The position numbers and the translations under genes were made by a program. Of a stretch of DNA of 6,451 nt, positions 1 to 6,451 are shown piece by piece (the first letter of the stretch is position 1; each line of letters opens with the position of its first letter). A model generated the notes under the pieces. That model searched no databases. It was not told where the DNA came from and worked only from the letters and a program-made list of their open reading frames with translations. This DNA comes from an uncultured beta proteobacterium (lineage in GTDB: Bacteria > Pseudomonadota > Gammaproteobacteria > Burkholderiales > Burkholderiaceae_C). The DNA is taken from positions 1 to 6,451 of the forward strand of contig CAJASG010000792.1 in NCBI GenBank assembly GCA_903944555.1, read 5' to 3'.

Positions 1-1764
1 CGCACTGGCCAATGCAGCATCTGTAAACCATATCGCAATGTCAGCATCCGAACATATCTGATGTTCCACATGCGCCTGCATTTTTTGCTGGGCCGACCAT
101 CGAATTTCCGATGACATGCCCGGATTGACCAAAGGATCATGCACTTCGGCCACCCAGGGGATATTTAATGATTTCTTCAACTGCCTGGCGGCAAGATGGG
201 CGGCAAACGCCCCGCCTGTGGAGTAAATCAAATCAAACGGTGGACCGGCGCGGGCAAGGAGCAACCCTTTGCAATAGGCACTGAACCACCAGGACCACGA
301 ACTCTCAATCGGCCGAAACATTTTCTCCACAATCATGCCTGGCAGTAAAACCAGTGATGCCAACAGCATGATGGCTCGGTAGCGCACTCCATACCCCAGG
401 TGCTTTCGCAATACATGTCGGAGCTCAAAGCGAATACCAGCCGGGCCGGATGGCCAGAGTTGGTGGTGTTCAAAATGCGTGTCATGCACCCCTGACACTC
501 CACTCAAAATAACCAATTCAATGCCCGCTCGCTCGAGATGCGGAAGCTTGTCGGTAATGGTTTGACTGGCGGCACGCCCATCCATGTTGAACGCGTGGGC
601 CAATACCAGCCAACGCTGCTTCTTTTTGCTGGATACGCGTTCATACAGCCGCTCATACCGCCGTGCCGTGTCACTCCATGAATGGTTTTTTGCAAAAATC
701 TCGGCGTTTTCGGATAGGGCATGTGCAAGTGTGCTGTCCGTCAATACACGCGAAATCGCAGCCGCCAATCCAGCGAATGATCGTGGGTCCGGCAACAACA
801 GAGCATGAACGCCATCCACCAAGTCGCCAGAAATACCGCAATAGGCTGGTGCGCTCACAATAACCGGCAAACCGTGCGCCATCGCCTCCAAAACCACCAT
901 GGCATAGGTATCTTCCAATGTCGGATGCACCAGGCAATCTGCGGCGTCGTATGCATCGCCGATATTGACCAACGAGCCCAAAAAAACCACCCGCTTGCCC
1001 AGCCCGGTTGCATCAACCTCTTGGCGCATTTCAGCAAGTTGTGAAGAGGCTCCAACCACAGCCAAACAGATATCCATCGGCAATATCCGTATCGCCTGAA
1101 TCAGCGCGGGCAGCCCCTTTTTACGGAAATCATTTCCCACCAGTAGCAAACAGCGCCCTGTTTCGGGTAGTCCGAGACGCGTTCTGGCTGCAGATTTTTC
1201 TGCCGCTTTGGCAAGACCCGGAACCGAGGCCACGCCTGGCGTGATGACGTCCATTGCAGCAGCCGCTTGCGGATAGGTTGCAAGCATTACATCCCTCAGA
1301 GCCGCAGACGTCAGCACCACACGGCGCTTGCCATAAATGGCGTAGCGCATCTTCTCCAGCCACAGGTACACCAGCAGACGCGGGCTGGTCAGCACCTTGA
1401 TCCATCGCAATGCTTTTTCTACGCCTTGCTTTCCAACAAACAGGTTGTGTTTGACAGGAATCACGTGCACTGTCTGAATATTGCCGTGCCACGTATTTTC
1501 ATGGGAGTGCACGACATCAAATCCTTTACGGGTCGCCCACCAGGTTGCAATGGCAAAGTAGAGCTGATTGATCCACCGTGGCCGGCCCAAGGGCATTGCA
1601 ACCTTGTGATAAGTCACGCCCGGAAATACGTGCCCGATGTTTTGAGCGAACACATGGATGTCGTGACGAGACGCCAATTGCTCCACCACGGCGATGGAGT
1701 AACGCTCCGCCCCACCCCCTGTGGTCGCAAAATTTCGACTCAAAACAGCAATCCGCAAACCCAT
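1..1764 (-). CDS. Two-domain GT4-like glycosyltransferase (tandem fusion), 3' end outside window
   Basis: This frame is open from the ATG at 1764 to the left edge: 588 codons with no stop, so the C-terminus is missing. Residues 1-376 form a complete GT-B enzyme resembling GT4/WaaG-like sugar transferases. Visible motifs are GGGAE (16-20), HSHEN (86-90), the sugar-nucleotide-domain signature GNDFRKKG (210-217) and HPTLEDTYAMVVLEAMAHG (280-298). In the last of these the usual E-x7-E reads D285-x7-E293. After a short linker (VSSKKKQ, 377-383), a second GT-B N-terminal domain begins: WLVLAHAF (385-392), DGRAAS (395-400), a hydrophobic stretch (464-479), YSTGGAFAAHLAA (514-526) and WVAEVHDPL (537-545). 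Its C-terminal Rossmann half should lie beyond the edge. No ATG, GTG or TTG precedes the second domain's first strand, so a separate gene start is unlikely. The start lies 2 nt after the rng stop, with no clear Shine-Dalgarno sequence. A role in LPS, O-antigen or capsule sugar transfer is inferred; donor and acceptor sugars cannot be read. Confidence 0.85.
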   Translation of the reverse strand, partial: MGLRIAVLSRNFATTGGGAERYSIAVVEQLASRHDIHVFAQNIGHVFPGVTYHKVAMPLGRPRWINQLYFAIATWWATRKGFDVVHSHENTWHGNIQTVHVIPVKHNLFVGKQGVEKALRWIKVLTSPRLLVYLWLEKMRYAIYGKRRVVLTSAALRDVMLATYPQAAAAMDVITPGVASVPGLAKAAEKSAARTRLGLPETGRCLLLVGNDFRKKGLPALIQAIRILPMDICLAVVGASSQLAEMRQEVDATGLGKRVVFLGSLVNIGDAYDAADCLVHPTLEDTYAMVVLEAMAHGLPVIVSAPAYCGISGDLVDGVHALLLPDPRSFAGLAAAISRVLTDSTLAHALSENAEIFAKNHSWSDTARRYERLYERVSSKKKQRWLVLAHAFNMDGRAASQTITDKLPHLERAGIELVILSGVSGVHDTHFEHHQLWPSGPAGIRFELRHVLRKHLGYGVRYRAIMLLASLVLLPGMIVEKMFRPIESSWSWWFSAYCKGLLLARAGPPFDLIYSTGGAFAAHLAARQLKKSLNIPWVAEVHDPLVNPGMSSEIRWSAQQKMQAHVEHQICSDADIAIWFTDAALASA

Positions 1765-1766
1765 AG

Positions 1767-3242
1767 CTACATCAACACAATGTCGTATTGTTCCTGCCCC
1801 ATCGCGGCTTCGCTTTGCAGGGACACCGGTTTACCAATGAACTCACTCAAACCGGCCAAATGTTGGCTTTCTTCATCCAGGAACAGCTCAATCACCTTTG
1901 GGGACGCAACAATCCGGAATTCGCGTGGATTGAACTGGCGTGCTTCGCGCAGAATTTCGCGAAAAATATCATAGGTTACGCTGCGTGCAGTCTTCACGAT
2001 GCCCTTGCCTTCACACACAGCACAAGGCTCACACAACATGCGTGCCAGGGACTCCCGGGTGCGCTTGCGCGTCATCTCGACCAAGCCCAGTTGTGAGAAT
2101 CCACCGGCCATGGTCTTTACACGATCACGACGCAGCTGCTTTTTGAACTCCGACAACACGGCTTCGCGGTGGTCCTCACGGGCCATATCAATGAAATCAG
2201 CAATGATGATTCCACCCAGATTACGCAACCTCAACTGCCGCGCGATGGCTTGGGCGGCCTCAAGGTTCGTTTTGAAAATCGTGTCGTCAAAATTGCGGGC
2301 GCCAACGAAACCGCCGGTGTTGACATCGACGGTGGTTAACGCCTCTGTCTGGTCCACAATCAAATATCCGCCGGACTTGAGCTCCACCCGTCTGGCCAAT
2401 GCTTTTGCAATTTCTTCATCAATCGAATACAGGTCAAAGATTGGCCGCTCGCCCTTGTAGTGCTGCAGCTTTTCCACGGCCATTGGCATGAATTCCGCAC
2501 CAAACGCTTTTAGGACAGCAAATTGCTCCAAAGAATCAACCTTGATGGTCTGGGTGGATTCGCAAACCAAATCTCTCAGTACGCGCTGCATCAAATTCAG
2601 GTCTTGGTGAAGCATGCTTTGTGGGGGCAGCCGAACCGATGCGTTTTTGATTCGGGCCCAAGCCTTGCGCAAATACCCGATGTCTTCGGACAACTCGGCA
2701 TCCGACGCGTCTTCACCATTGGTTCGCAAGATAAAACCACCGCCCTGGGTACCTGCCAGCTTTTGCAGACGGTTGCGAAGATCGTCACGCTGTGCCGTTG
2801 GAATTTTTTGCGACACGCCAATATGATCGTCTTGCGGCAAGAAGACCAACAAGCGTCCGGCGATGCTGATTTGCGTGGACAGGCGCGCACCCTTGGTTCC
2901 GATGGGGTCTTTGATAACCTGCACCATCAGTGCCTGGCCTTCAAATACCTGCTTCTCGATCGGGATTTGCACTTGCGCGCTACGGGAGGCGCTCAGCGAC
3001 TCACCCTCAAGGGGGGGGTGCCAAACATCTGCAACATGCAGGAATGCCGCACGCTCCAATCCGATATCAATAAACGCCGACTGCATTCCGGGAAGGACGC
3101 GGGCAACCTTCCCCAAGTACACATTGCCAACGAGACCACGCTCAAGAGTGCGTTCGACGTGCAACTCCTGCACGGCCCCGTTCTCGACGATCGCCACACG
3201 CGTTTCCTGCGGGGACCAGTTGATCAAAATATCTTGTTGCAT
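1767..3242 (-). CDS. rng: Ribonuclease G (RNase E/G family endoribonuclease)
   Basis: This single-strand-specific endoribonuclease acts in 16S rRNA 5'-end maturation and mRNA decay. Its 491 residues match the E. coli RNase G length (about 489), and it lacks the long C-terminal scaffold of RNase E. The N-terminus contains the S1-like RNA-binding region (about 37-125, including GNVYLGKVARVLPGMQSAF and KDPIGTKGARL). The catalytic DNase I-like part carries the metal-binding aspartates D306 (in VDVNTGGF) and D349 (in IIIADFIDM). The TRKRTRESL stretch is followed by a Cys-rich zinc-link region (C404, C407, C410). The C-terminus (SPKVIELF ... QYDIVLM) is typical of the family. The ATG at 3242 lies 5 nt after the maf stop; AGGGA stands only 2 nt upstream, so coupling to maf is likely. 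A run of eight C on the coding strand crosses codons 75-78 in the S1 region, but the frame is intact. The maf-rng pair is also adjacent in E. coli. Confidence 0.97.
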   Translation of the reverse strand: MQQDILINWSPQETRVAIVENGAVQELHVERTLERGLVGNVYLGKVARVLPGMQSAFIDIGLERAAFLHVADVWHPPLEGESLSASRSAQVQIPIEKQVFEGQALMVQVIKDPIGTKGARLSTQISIAGRLLVFLPQDDHIGVSQKIPTAQRDDLRNRLQKLAGTQGGGFILRTNGEDASDAELSEDIGYLRKAWARIKNASVRLPPQSMLHQDLNLMQRVLRDLVCESTQTIKVDSLEQFAVLKAFGAEFMPMAVEKLQHYKGERPIFDLYSIDEEIAKALARRVELKSGGYLIVDQTEALTTVDVNTGGFVGARNFDDTIFKTNLEAAQAIARQLRLRNLGGIIIADFIDMAREDHREAVLSEFKKQLRRDRVKTMAGGFSQLGLVEMTRKRTRESLARMLCEPCAVCEGKGIVKTARSVTYDIFREILREARQFNPREFRIVASPKVIELFLDEESQHLAGLSEFIGKPVSLQSEAAMGQEQYDIVLM

Positions 3243-3247
3243 GGTCC

Positions 3248-3841
3248 CTAGCTTACCGCCTTCAGCAGCTTTGCCGTTTCAAACAGCGGCAACCCCATGA
3301 TGCCGGAGTAACTTCCGCTGATGCGCGCGATAAATGCGGCAGCACCGCCCTGTACTGCATAGGCACCAGCCTTACCCATGGGCTCGCCGGAGGCGACATA
3401 GGCGATGGTTTCTTGCTCACTTAACTCGGCAAATGTGACCTTCGACTCACTGCAAGCGAGTAAGCGCTTGTTGCCCATGCCAAGAGCAACACCTGTGATC
3501 ACTCTGTGGGTACGACCCGACAATGCGCGCAGCATGCGCACTGCATCTTGCCGATCAACAGGCTTGCCATAAATAGTGCGGCCCAAAGCAACCGTGGTGT
3601 CGGAACACAGAACCGGTGCCGCAGGTAAACCGCGGCGCTTCATGCGTGCCATTGCGGCATCCAGCTTCAGCTGGGTCACCCGCTGCACATAGGTCTTTGG
3701 CGCTTCATTGGGCAGAACCACTTCAAGCGCTTCGGCGTCTTCTTCAGCACTTGGCAGCAGCAACTCATGCCGAACGCCCAACTGCGTCAGCAACTGGCTG
3801 CGCCGTGGGCTTTGGGATGCCAGATAAATAAACGGGATCAC
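3248..3841 (-). CDS. maf: Maf/YhdE-type nucleotide pyrophosphatase (dTTP/UTP class)
   Basis: Maf proteins hydrolyse non-canonical or excess nucleoside triphosphates to monophosphate and pyrophosphate. They are thought to keep modified nucleotides out of nucleic acids and are linked to septum control. The 197 residues begin with the family N-terminus [17 protein letters not shown] (2-18), where SPRR holds the phosphate-binding arginines. The catalytic aspartate is D81 in SDTTVALG, followed by GKP (92-94), LSGRTH (107-112), AGAYAVQG (158-165) and [15 protein letters not shown] (175-189). Thr after the catalytic Asp and the AYAVQG stretch fit the YhdE (dTTP/UTP) class rather than the YceF (m7GTP) class; this assignment rests on family knowledge. 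I chose the GTG at 3841 because AGGGAG lies 6 nt upstream, the protein then starts like other family members, and it leaves a 10-nt gap after rlmH. A longer in-frame ATG at 3910 would add 23 unrelated residues and overlap rlmH. Confidence 0.95.
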   Translation of the reverse strand: MIPFIYLASQSPRRSQLLTQLGVRHELLLPSAEEDAEALEVVLPNEAPKTYVQRVTQLKLDAAMARMKRRGLPAAPVLCSDTTVALGRTIYGKPVDRQDAVRMLRALSGRTHRVITGVALGMGNKRLLACSESKVTFAELSEQETIAYVASGEPMGKAGAYAVQGGAAAFIARISGSYSGIMGLPLFETAKLLKAVS

Positions 3842-3847
3842 ACCAAG

Positions 3848-3853
3848 CTCCCT
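3848..3853 (-). promoter_or_regulatory. Shine-Dalgarno AGGGAG for maf GTG start
   Basis: The minus strand reads TAGGGAGCTTGGTGTG. The purine-rich AGGGAG overlaps the rlmH stop codon TAG and sits 6 nt before the GTG at 3841. It is the best-formed ribosome-binding site in the cluster, and it decides the maf start against the upstream ATG at 3910. Confidence 0.7.
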
Positions 3854-4319
3854 ATTCGCGGTGGTAAGGATGGTTGGCGTTGATGGACCAAGCACGGTAC
3901 AGTTGCTCAATCAACAACACGCGGGCGAATGCATGCGGCAGGGTCATGTCGGACAAGCGAATACGTTCGTGCGCTGCCTGGCGAAAGGCAGGTTCAATGC
4001 CATCCGGGCCCCCGATGATCAACGCGACGTCACCGCCCCCCATTTGCCAGTCTGTGAGTCGGGTTGCCAGTGCATTGGTCGTCAGATTGGTGCCACGCTC
4101 GTCCAGCGCAACAATACGTGCGCCTTTCGGAATGGCCGCCTCAATACGCACCCGTTCGGCGGCATACAGCGTGTCCAGCGTTTTGGACCCGCGTGGTTCG
4201 GTTTTTACCGCCTTGAGTTCAACCTTTAACTCATGCGGAAACCGCTTGGCGTAGTCGTCCCATGCGGTTTGGGCCCAATCGGGAACCCGTTGACCCACCG
4301 CAACAATGACCAGCCTCAC
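3852..4319 (-). CDS. rlmH: 23S rRNA (pseudouridine1915-N3)-methyltransferase RlmH
   Basis: RlmH is a small SPOUT methyltransferase that uses S-adenosylmethionine to methylate N3 of pseudouridine 1915 in helix 69 of 23S rRNA, acting on assembled 70S ribosomes. The 155 residues equal the E. coli length. Visible features are the start RLVIVAVGQ, the ALDERG turn (71-76), the SAM-binding glycines in LIIGGPDG (100-107), the trefoil-knot region [21 protein letters not shown] (122-142) and the invariant C-terminus HPYHRE (150-155). The start codon is GTG at 4319; the next residues (R-L-V-I-V) are those expected at the family's N-terminus. It follows the rsfS stop by 7 nt with no recognisable Shine-Dalgarno sequence, which suggests translational coupling. 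The rsfS-rlmH order is conserved widely in bacteria (ybeB-ybeA in E. coli). Confidence 0.97.
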   Translation of the reverse strand: MRLVIVAVGQRVPDWAQTAWDDYAKRFPHELKVELKAVKTEPRGSKTLDTLYAAERVRIEAAIPKGARIVALDERGTNLTTNALATRLTDWQMGGGDVALIIGGPDGIEPAFRQAAHERIRLSDMTLPHAFARVLLIEQLYRAWSINANHPYHRE

Positions 4320-4326
4320 TGCCGAA

Positions 4327-5127
4327 TCAGGCTTTGCGTGGAGCGGGCTTTTTGATTGCCGCTTTTTTGGCCGCGACTTTGGCGATAGTTTTGGCCGGAG
4401 CCTTCACTACCAGCACTTTTTTTGCGACTTTGACGACGGCCTTGACGGCTGGTTTTGCGGCTGCCTTTTTCACTACAGCAGCCCTTGGTGCTGCGGCTTT
4501 TGGAGCAGCGGGCCTACGGGTAGTGGCCTTTTCTTCAGAAACTGGTGCCTCTGGCGCTGGCTTGGCGGTCGCCTTCTTCACCGGTGTTTTTCCAGCGGCG
4601 GGTTTGAAAGCAGCTGCTTTTTTCAACTCAGCCTTGGACGGGAACGCCTCGGCCACGCCCTTTTTAGCAGCATTGGAGCGACGCAGACTGCCTTCAGGTT
4701 TGGCGGCCTCTTTTTCTTTGGAAGCCACTTTTGCCGATTCCGCCATGGCGGGCTTGCTAGAGCCAAACTTCAGACGCACGGGCTTCTCACCCCACAACTC
4801 TTCCAAGTTGTAGTAAGTGCGAAAACTGGGTTGCATGATGTGCACCACAGCTTGCCCACAGTCCACAATGATCCATTCGCCATTGGCTTCACCTTCAACA
4901 CGGGGCTTGGGGAAACCGGCATCGCGAACTGCATCGCGCACACTTGCAGCCAAACCTTTGGTCTGACGATTGGAAGTACCTGAAGCCACGATGACACGTT
5001 CAAACAACGCAGAAAGCTCCTCGGTATCAAACACCTGAATATCCTGGGCTTTCACGTCCTCAAGTCCATCAACGATGGCACGCTGGAGTTTTTGTATGTC
5101 TTTTTTTGCAACAGGTGGAGTAGTCAT
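4327..5127 (-). CDS. rsfS: Ribosome silencing factor RsfS with long Ala/Lys/Pro-rich tail
   Basis: RsfS binds protein uL14 on the 50S subunit and blocks subunit joining, lowering translation in stationary phase or starvation. The conserved Iojap/RsfS domain spans about residues 8-120, with LEDVKAQDI (22-30), [11 protein letters not shown] (45-55), [16 protein letters not shown] (83-98) and the C-terminal signature YNLEELWG (106-113). The E. coli protein ends near there at about 105 residues. This one continues for roughly 144 more, to 266 in total. By my count the tail holds about 43 Ala, 32 Lys, 6 Arg, 9 Glu and no Asp, so it is strongly basic and probably disordered. The ATG at 5127 shares one base with the nadD stop (TGATG), and no Shine-Dalgarno sequence is visible, so translation is likely coupled to nadD. 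The core assignment is firm; the tail's role is unknown. Confidence 0.95.
   Translation of the reverse strand: MTTPPVAKKDIQKLQRAIVDGLEDVKAQDIQVFDTEELSALFERVIVASGTSNRQTKGLAASVRDAVRDAGFPKPRVEGEANGEWIIVDCGQAVVHIMQPSFRTYYNLEELWGEKPVRLKFGSSKPAMAESAKVASKEKEAAKPEGSLRRSNAAKKGVAEAFPSKAELKKAAAFKPAAGKTPVKKATAKPAPEAPVSEEKATTRRPAAPKAAAPRAAVVKKAAAKPAVKAVVKVAKKVLVVKAPAKTIAKVAAKKAAIKKPAPRKA
4330..4761 (-). repeat. Low-complexity Ala/Lys/Pro-coding region (RsfS tail)
   Basis: Codons 123-266 of rsfS encode degenerate Lys/Ala/Pro motifs such as [11 protein letters not shown] and [17 protein letters not shown], resembling histone H1-like C-termini. The repetition is at the amino-acid level rather than as exact DNA repeats. 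The bias also keeps other frames open: the opposite strand here is stop-free in two frames, which produces false ORFs. Confidence 0.8.
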
Positions 5128-5726
5128 CAGAGTGTTTGATAAAGGTGATGTTGTTCAATATAACGCGCAACGGGCTCAAAAACCAGAGGGGTAACGTTTT
5201 GGTGGTTCGCCACAGAGCGACGAATATCGGTAGCACTCACGGGTACAGAGGGCATTTCCAAGGGGAAAAACTCTGGCAGTGGGCCCGGTAAATCATCCAA
5301 ATGCACTGAATCGCCAGCAAAACCAGCGCGAGTAGCTACACAAATTATAGCAAGTCGGGGAATTTCCTCCCAACGGTGCCAAGTGGGCAGGGCCTGTGCC
5401 TGGTCCTGCCCCAGGATTAGGAACAATTGCGCGCCGGCAAATTCGGTGTGCAGCTCCTGCAAAGTGTCGACCGTATAGCTGGCGCCCGCGCGTTGCGTCT
5501 CTCGCGGGTCCACCACCACAAGCGGAAAATCTGCAAACGCCATCCGGGCCATGGCCAGCCGGTGCACCGCTGGTGTGAGGCTGCGGGACTTGTGCCAAGC
5601 CTGACCGGTAGGAATGACGCGCAAAACATCCAATTGCAACTGATCAATGGCGGTCTTTGCCAGTGCAACGTGCCCTTGGTGTGGCGGATCAAACGCACCA
5701 CCGAACACACCGATACGCTGACCCAT
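5127..5726 (-). CDS. nadD: Nicotinate-nucleotide adenylyltransferase NadD
   Basis: NadD transfers the adenylyl group of ATP to nicotinate mononucleotide, giving deamido-NAD, the step before NAD synthetase in both de novo and salvage NAD synthesis. With the ATG at 5726 the protein has 199 residues. It shows the nucleotidyltransferase signature GGAFDPPHQGH (9-19, containing the HxGH motif), the WHKSR region (44-48), SYTVDTL (83-89), LGQDQAQALPTWHRW (105-119) and the second ATP-binding motif SATDIR (164-169). The start is uncertain. The ATG leaves a 14-nt gap after hemF but has no Shine-Dalgarno sequence. In-frame TTG codons at 5750 and 5744 would overlap the hemF end, and the one at 5744 has AAGGA 6 nt upstream, giving 205 residues. 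The gene ends by a 1-nt overlap with rsfS. The nadD-rsfS-rlmH order is conserved in many bacteria. Confidence 0.95.
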   Translation of the reverse strand: MGQRIGVFGGAFDPPHQGHVALAKTAIDQLQLDVLRVIPTGQAWHKSRSLTPAVHRLAMARMAFADFPLVVVDPRETQRAGASYTVDTLQELHTEFAGAQLFLILGQDQAQALPTWHRWEEIPRLAIICVATRAGFAGDSVHLDDLPGPLPEFFPLEMPSVPVSATDIRRSVANHQNVTPLVFEPVARYIEQHHLYQTL

Positions 5727-5740
5727 ACGGGGCAAGTTGC

Positions 5741-6451
5741 TCAAATCCAATCCTTGCGAACCAAAAACTCTTTGTACAACGCGTCTTCGGCGGAGCCTGC
5801 CTCAGGGACATTTTGGTATGACCAAGTGGCATGCGGCGGCATGGACAGCAAAATGGATTCTGTGCGGCCACCGGACTGCAAGCCAAAATGGGTGCCGCGG
5901 TCCCAAACCAAGTTGAACTCTACGTAACGCCCACGGCGATACAGCTGAAAATCGCGTTCCCGAGCGCCGTACACCGTATCTTTGCGCCGTTCAACAATCG
6001 GCAGGTAAGCCGTCAAAAAGGAATCCCCCACCGACTGCACCATGGCAAAGCTGCGCTCGGAACCCAACTCCGAAAAATCATCGAAAAATATGCCACCCAC
6101 ACCGCGTTGCTCGTTGCGGTGTTTCAGGAAAAAGTAGTCGTCGCACCACGTTTTGAAACGCGGGTATTTGTCTTCGCCAAAGGGGGCAAGCGCTTGCTGG
6201 CAGGTGCGGTGGAAATGCACCGCATCTTCCTGAAAGCCATAAAACGGCGTCAGATCCATACCACCACCAAACCAACACACCTCAGATCCATCAGGCGCTT
6301 TGGCGGACAACATGCGCACATTCATGTGCACGGTTGGCACATAAGGGTTTCGGGGATGAAACACCAGCGACACCCCCATAGCTTCAAACGGTGCTCCGGA
6401 CAACTCCGGCCGGTGCTGGGTCGCACTGGGAGGCAACTTGGGGCCGCGCAC
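5741..6451 (-). CDS. hemF: Oxygen-dependent coproporphyrinogen III oxidase, 5' end outside window
   Basis: HemF oxidatively decarboxylates two propionates of coproporphyrinogen III to vinyl groups, using O2, and yields protoporphyrinogen IX in haem synthesis. The window holds the last 236 codons. By comparison with E. coli HemF (299 residues, from memory), about 64 N-terminal residues lie beyond the right edge. The GTG at the edge is therefore probably an internal Val codon, not the start. Family blocks are present in order: HRPEL (local 13-17), [19 protein letters not shown] (22-40), HMNVR (42-46), [14 protein letters not shown] (60-73), [18 protein letters not shown] (100-117), the GIFFDD block (120-125), ERRKDTVYG (154-162), [16 protein letters not shown] (172-187) and [13 protein letters not shown] (194-206). 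Histidines H32, H42, H81 and H111 match the conserved E. coli H96, H106, H145 and H175. The gene ends in TGA at 5741, just before nadD. Using the O2-dependent enzyme fits aerobic growth. Confidence 0.97.
   Translation of the reverse strand: MRGPKLPPSATQHRPELSGAPFEAMGVSLVFHPRNPYVPTVHMNVRMLSAKAPDGSEVCWFGGGMDLTPFYGFQEDAVHFHRTCQQALAPFGEDKYPRFKTWCDDYFFLKHRNEQRGVGGIFFDDFSELGSERSFAMVQSVGDSFLTAYLPIVERRKDTVYGARERDFQLYRRGRYVEFNLVWDRGTHFGLQSGGRTESILLSMPPHATWSYQNVPEAGSAEDALYKEFLVRKDWI
5751..5755 (-). promoter_or_regulatory. Candidate Shine-Dalgarno AAGGA inside hemF end, for nadD
   Basis: The minus strand reads AAGGATTGGATTTGAGC. AAGGA lies 6 nt before the TTG at 5744, which itself overlaps the hemF TGA. 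It lies 24 nt before the ATG at 5726, too far to serve that start. The same bases encode Lys-Asp near the conserved HemF C-terminus, so the match may be coincidental. Confidence 0.35.

Noticed and set aside
625..637. Possibility that the glycosyltransferase is broken by a frameshift into pieces
   Set aside because: Codon-by-codon reading from 1764 to 1 finds no stop or frame change, and both domains' motifs fall in the same frame.
1130..1492. Minus-strand frame of 120 codons, plus shorter ones at 504-728, 671-937 and 855-1055
   Set aside because: They are out-of-frame readings inside the continuous glycosyltransferase frame. Their products are Cys/Arg/Trp-rich and lack family motifs.
1267..1974. 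Plus-strand frame of 235 codons
   Set aside because: It lies across the junction of two well-supported minus-strand genes (glycosyltransferase and rng), and its product shows no recognisable motif.
2523..3251. Plus-strand frame of 242 codons opposite rng
   Set aside because: The minus strand encodes a full-length RNase G with all catalytic residues. The antisense product matches no family I recognise.
3842..3910. N-terminal extension of maf to an ATG at 3910
   Set aside because: It adds 23 residues unlike the family and overlaps rlmH. The GTG at 3841 has a well-placed AGGGAG and gives the expected N-terminus.
4306..4983. Long plus-strand frames of 225 and 159 codons opposite rsfS
   Set aside because: They mirror the Ala/Lys-rich rsfS tail. 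Their products are low-complexity and Phe/Trp/Cys- or Ala-rich with no recognisable family, while the minus strand carries the clear RsfS domain.
1..6451. Mobile element, CRISPR array, phage or defence system
   Set aside because: I saw no transposase, integrase, direct-repeat array, terminal inverted repeats or defence-family motifs. The space is almost fully occupied by the seven genes.

Overview
The window is a densely packed stretch of bacterial chromosome. All recognisable genes lie on the minus strand, so transcription runs from right to left. The protein sequences point to a betaproteobacterium of the Burkholderiales, most like Comamonadaceae. This is inferred from remembered family sequences and gene order, not from a database search. 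Most of the content is core housekeeping. I see no insertion sequence, CRISPR array, phage gene, tRNA or rRNA.

In order of transcription the genes are: the 3' part of hemF (oxygen-dependent coproporphyrinogen III oxidase, cut by the right edge); nadD (nicotinate-nucleotide adenylyltransferase); rsfS (ribosome silencing factor, with a long Ala/Lys-rich tail); rlmH (23S rRNA pseudouridine-1915 methyltransferase); maf (YhdE-type nucleotide pyrophosphatase); rng (ribonuclease G); and a large glycosyltransferase gene that runs off the left edge. The glycosyltransferase is an uninterrupted frame from position 1764 to position 1, with no stop inside the window. It encodes one complete GT-B (GT4-like) enzyme followed in frame by the N-terminal half of a second one.

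Junctions are extremely tight: about 14 nt or a short overlap (hemF/nadD), a 1-nt overlap (nadD/rsfS), then gaps of 7, 10, 5 and 2 nt. No intergenic stretch is long enough for an obvious internal promoter or terminator, so the seven genes look like part of one operon with translational coupling. Two conserved neighbourhoods known from many bacteria, nadD-rsfS-rlmH and maf-rng, are joined here. Functionally the set covers haem and NAD synthesis, ribosome dormancy and modification, nucleotide-pool cleaning and RNA processing, with an envelope-glycan enzyme at the end.

The least ordinary items are the double glycosyltransferase, the histone-H1-like tail on RsfS, the non-ATG starts, and a run of eight C in the RNase G gene. 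I found no convincing new multi-gene system.
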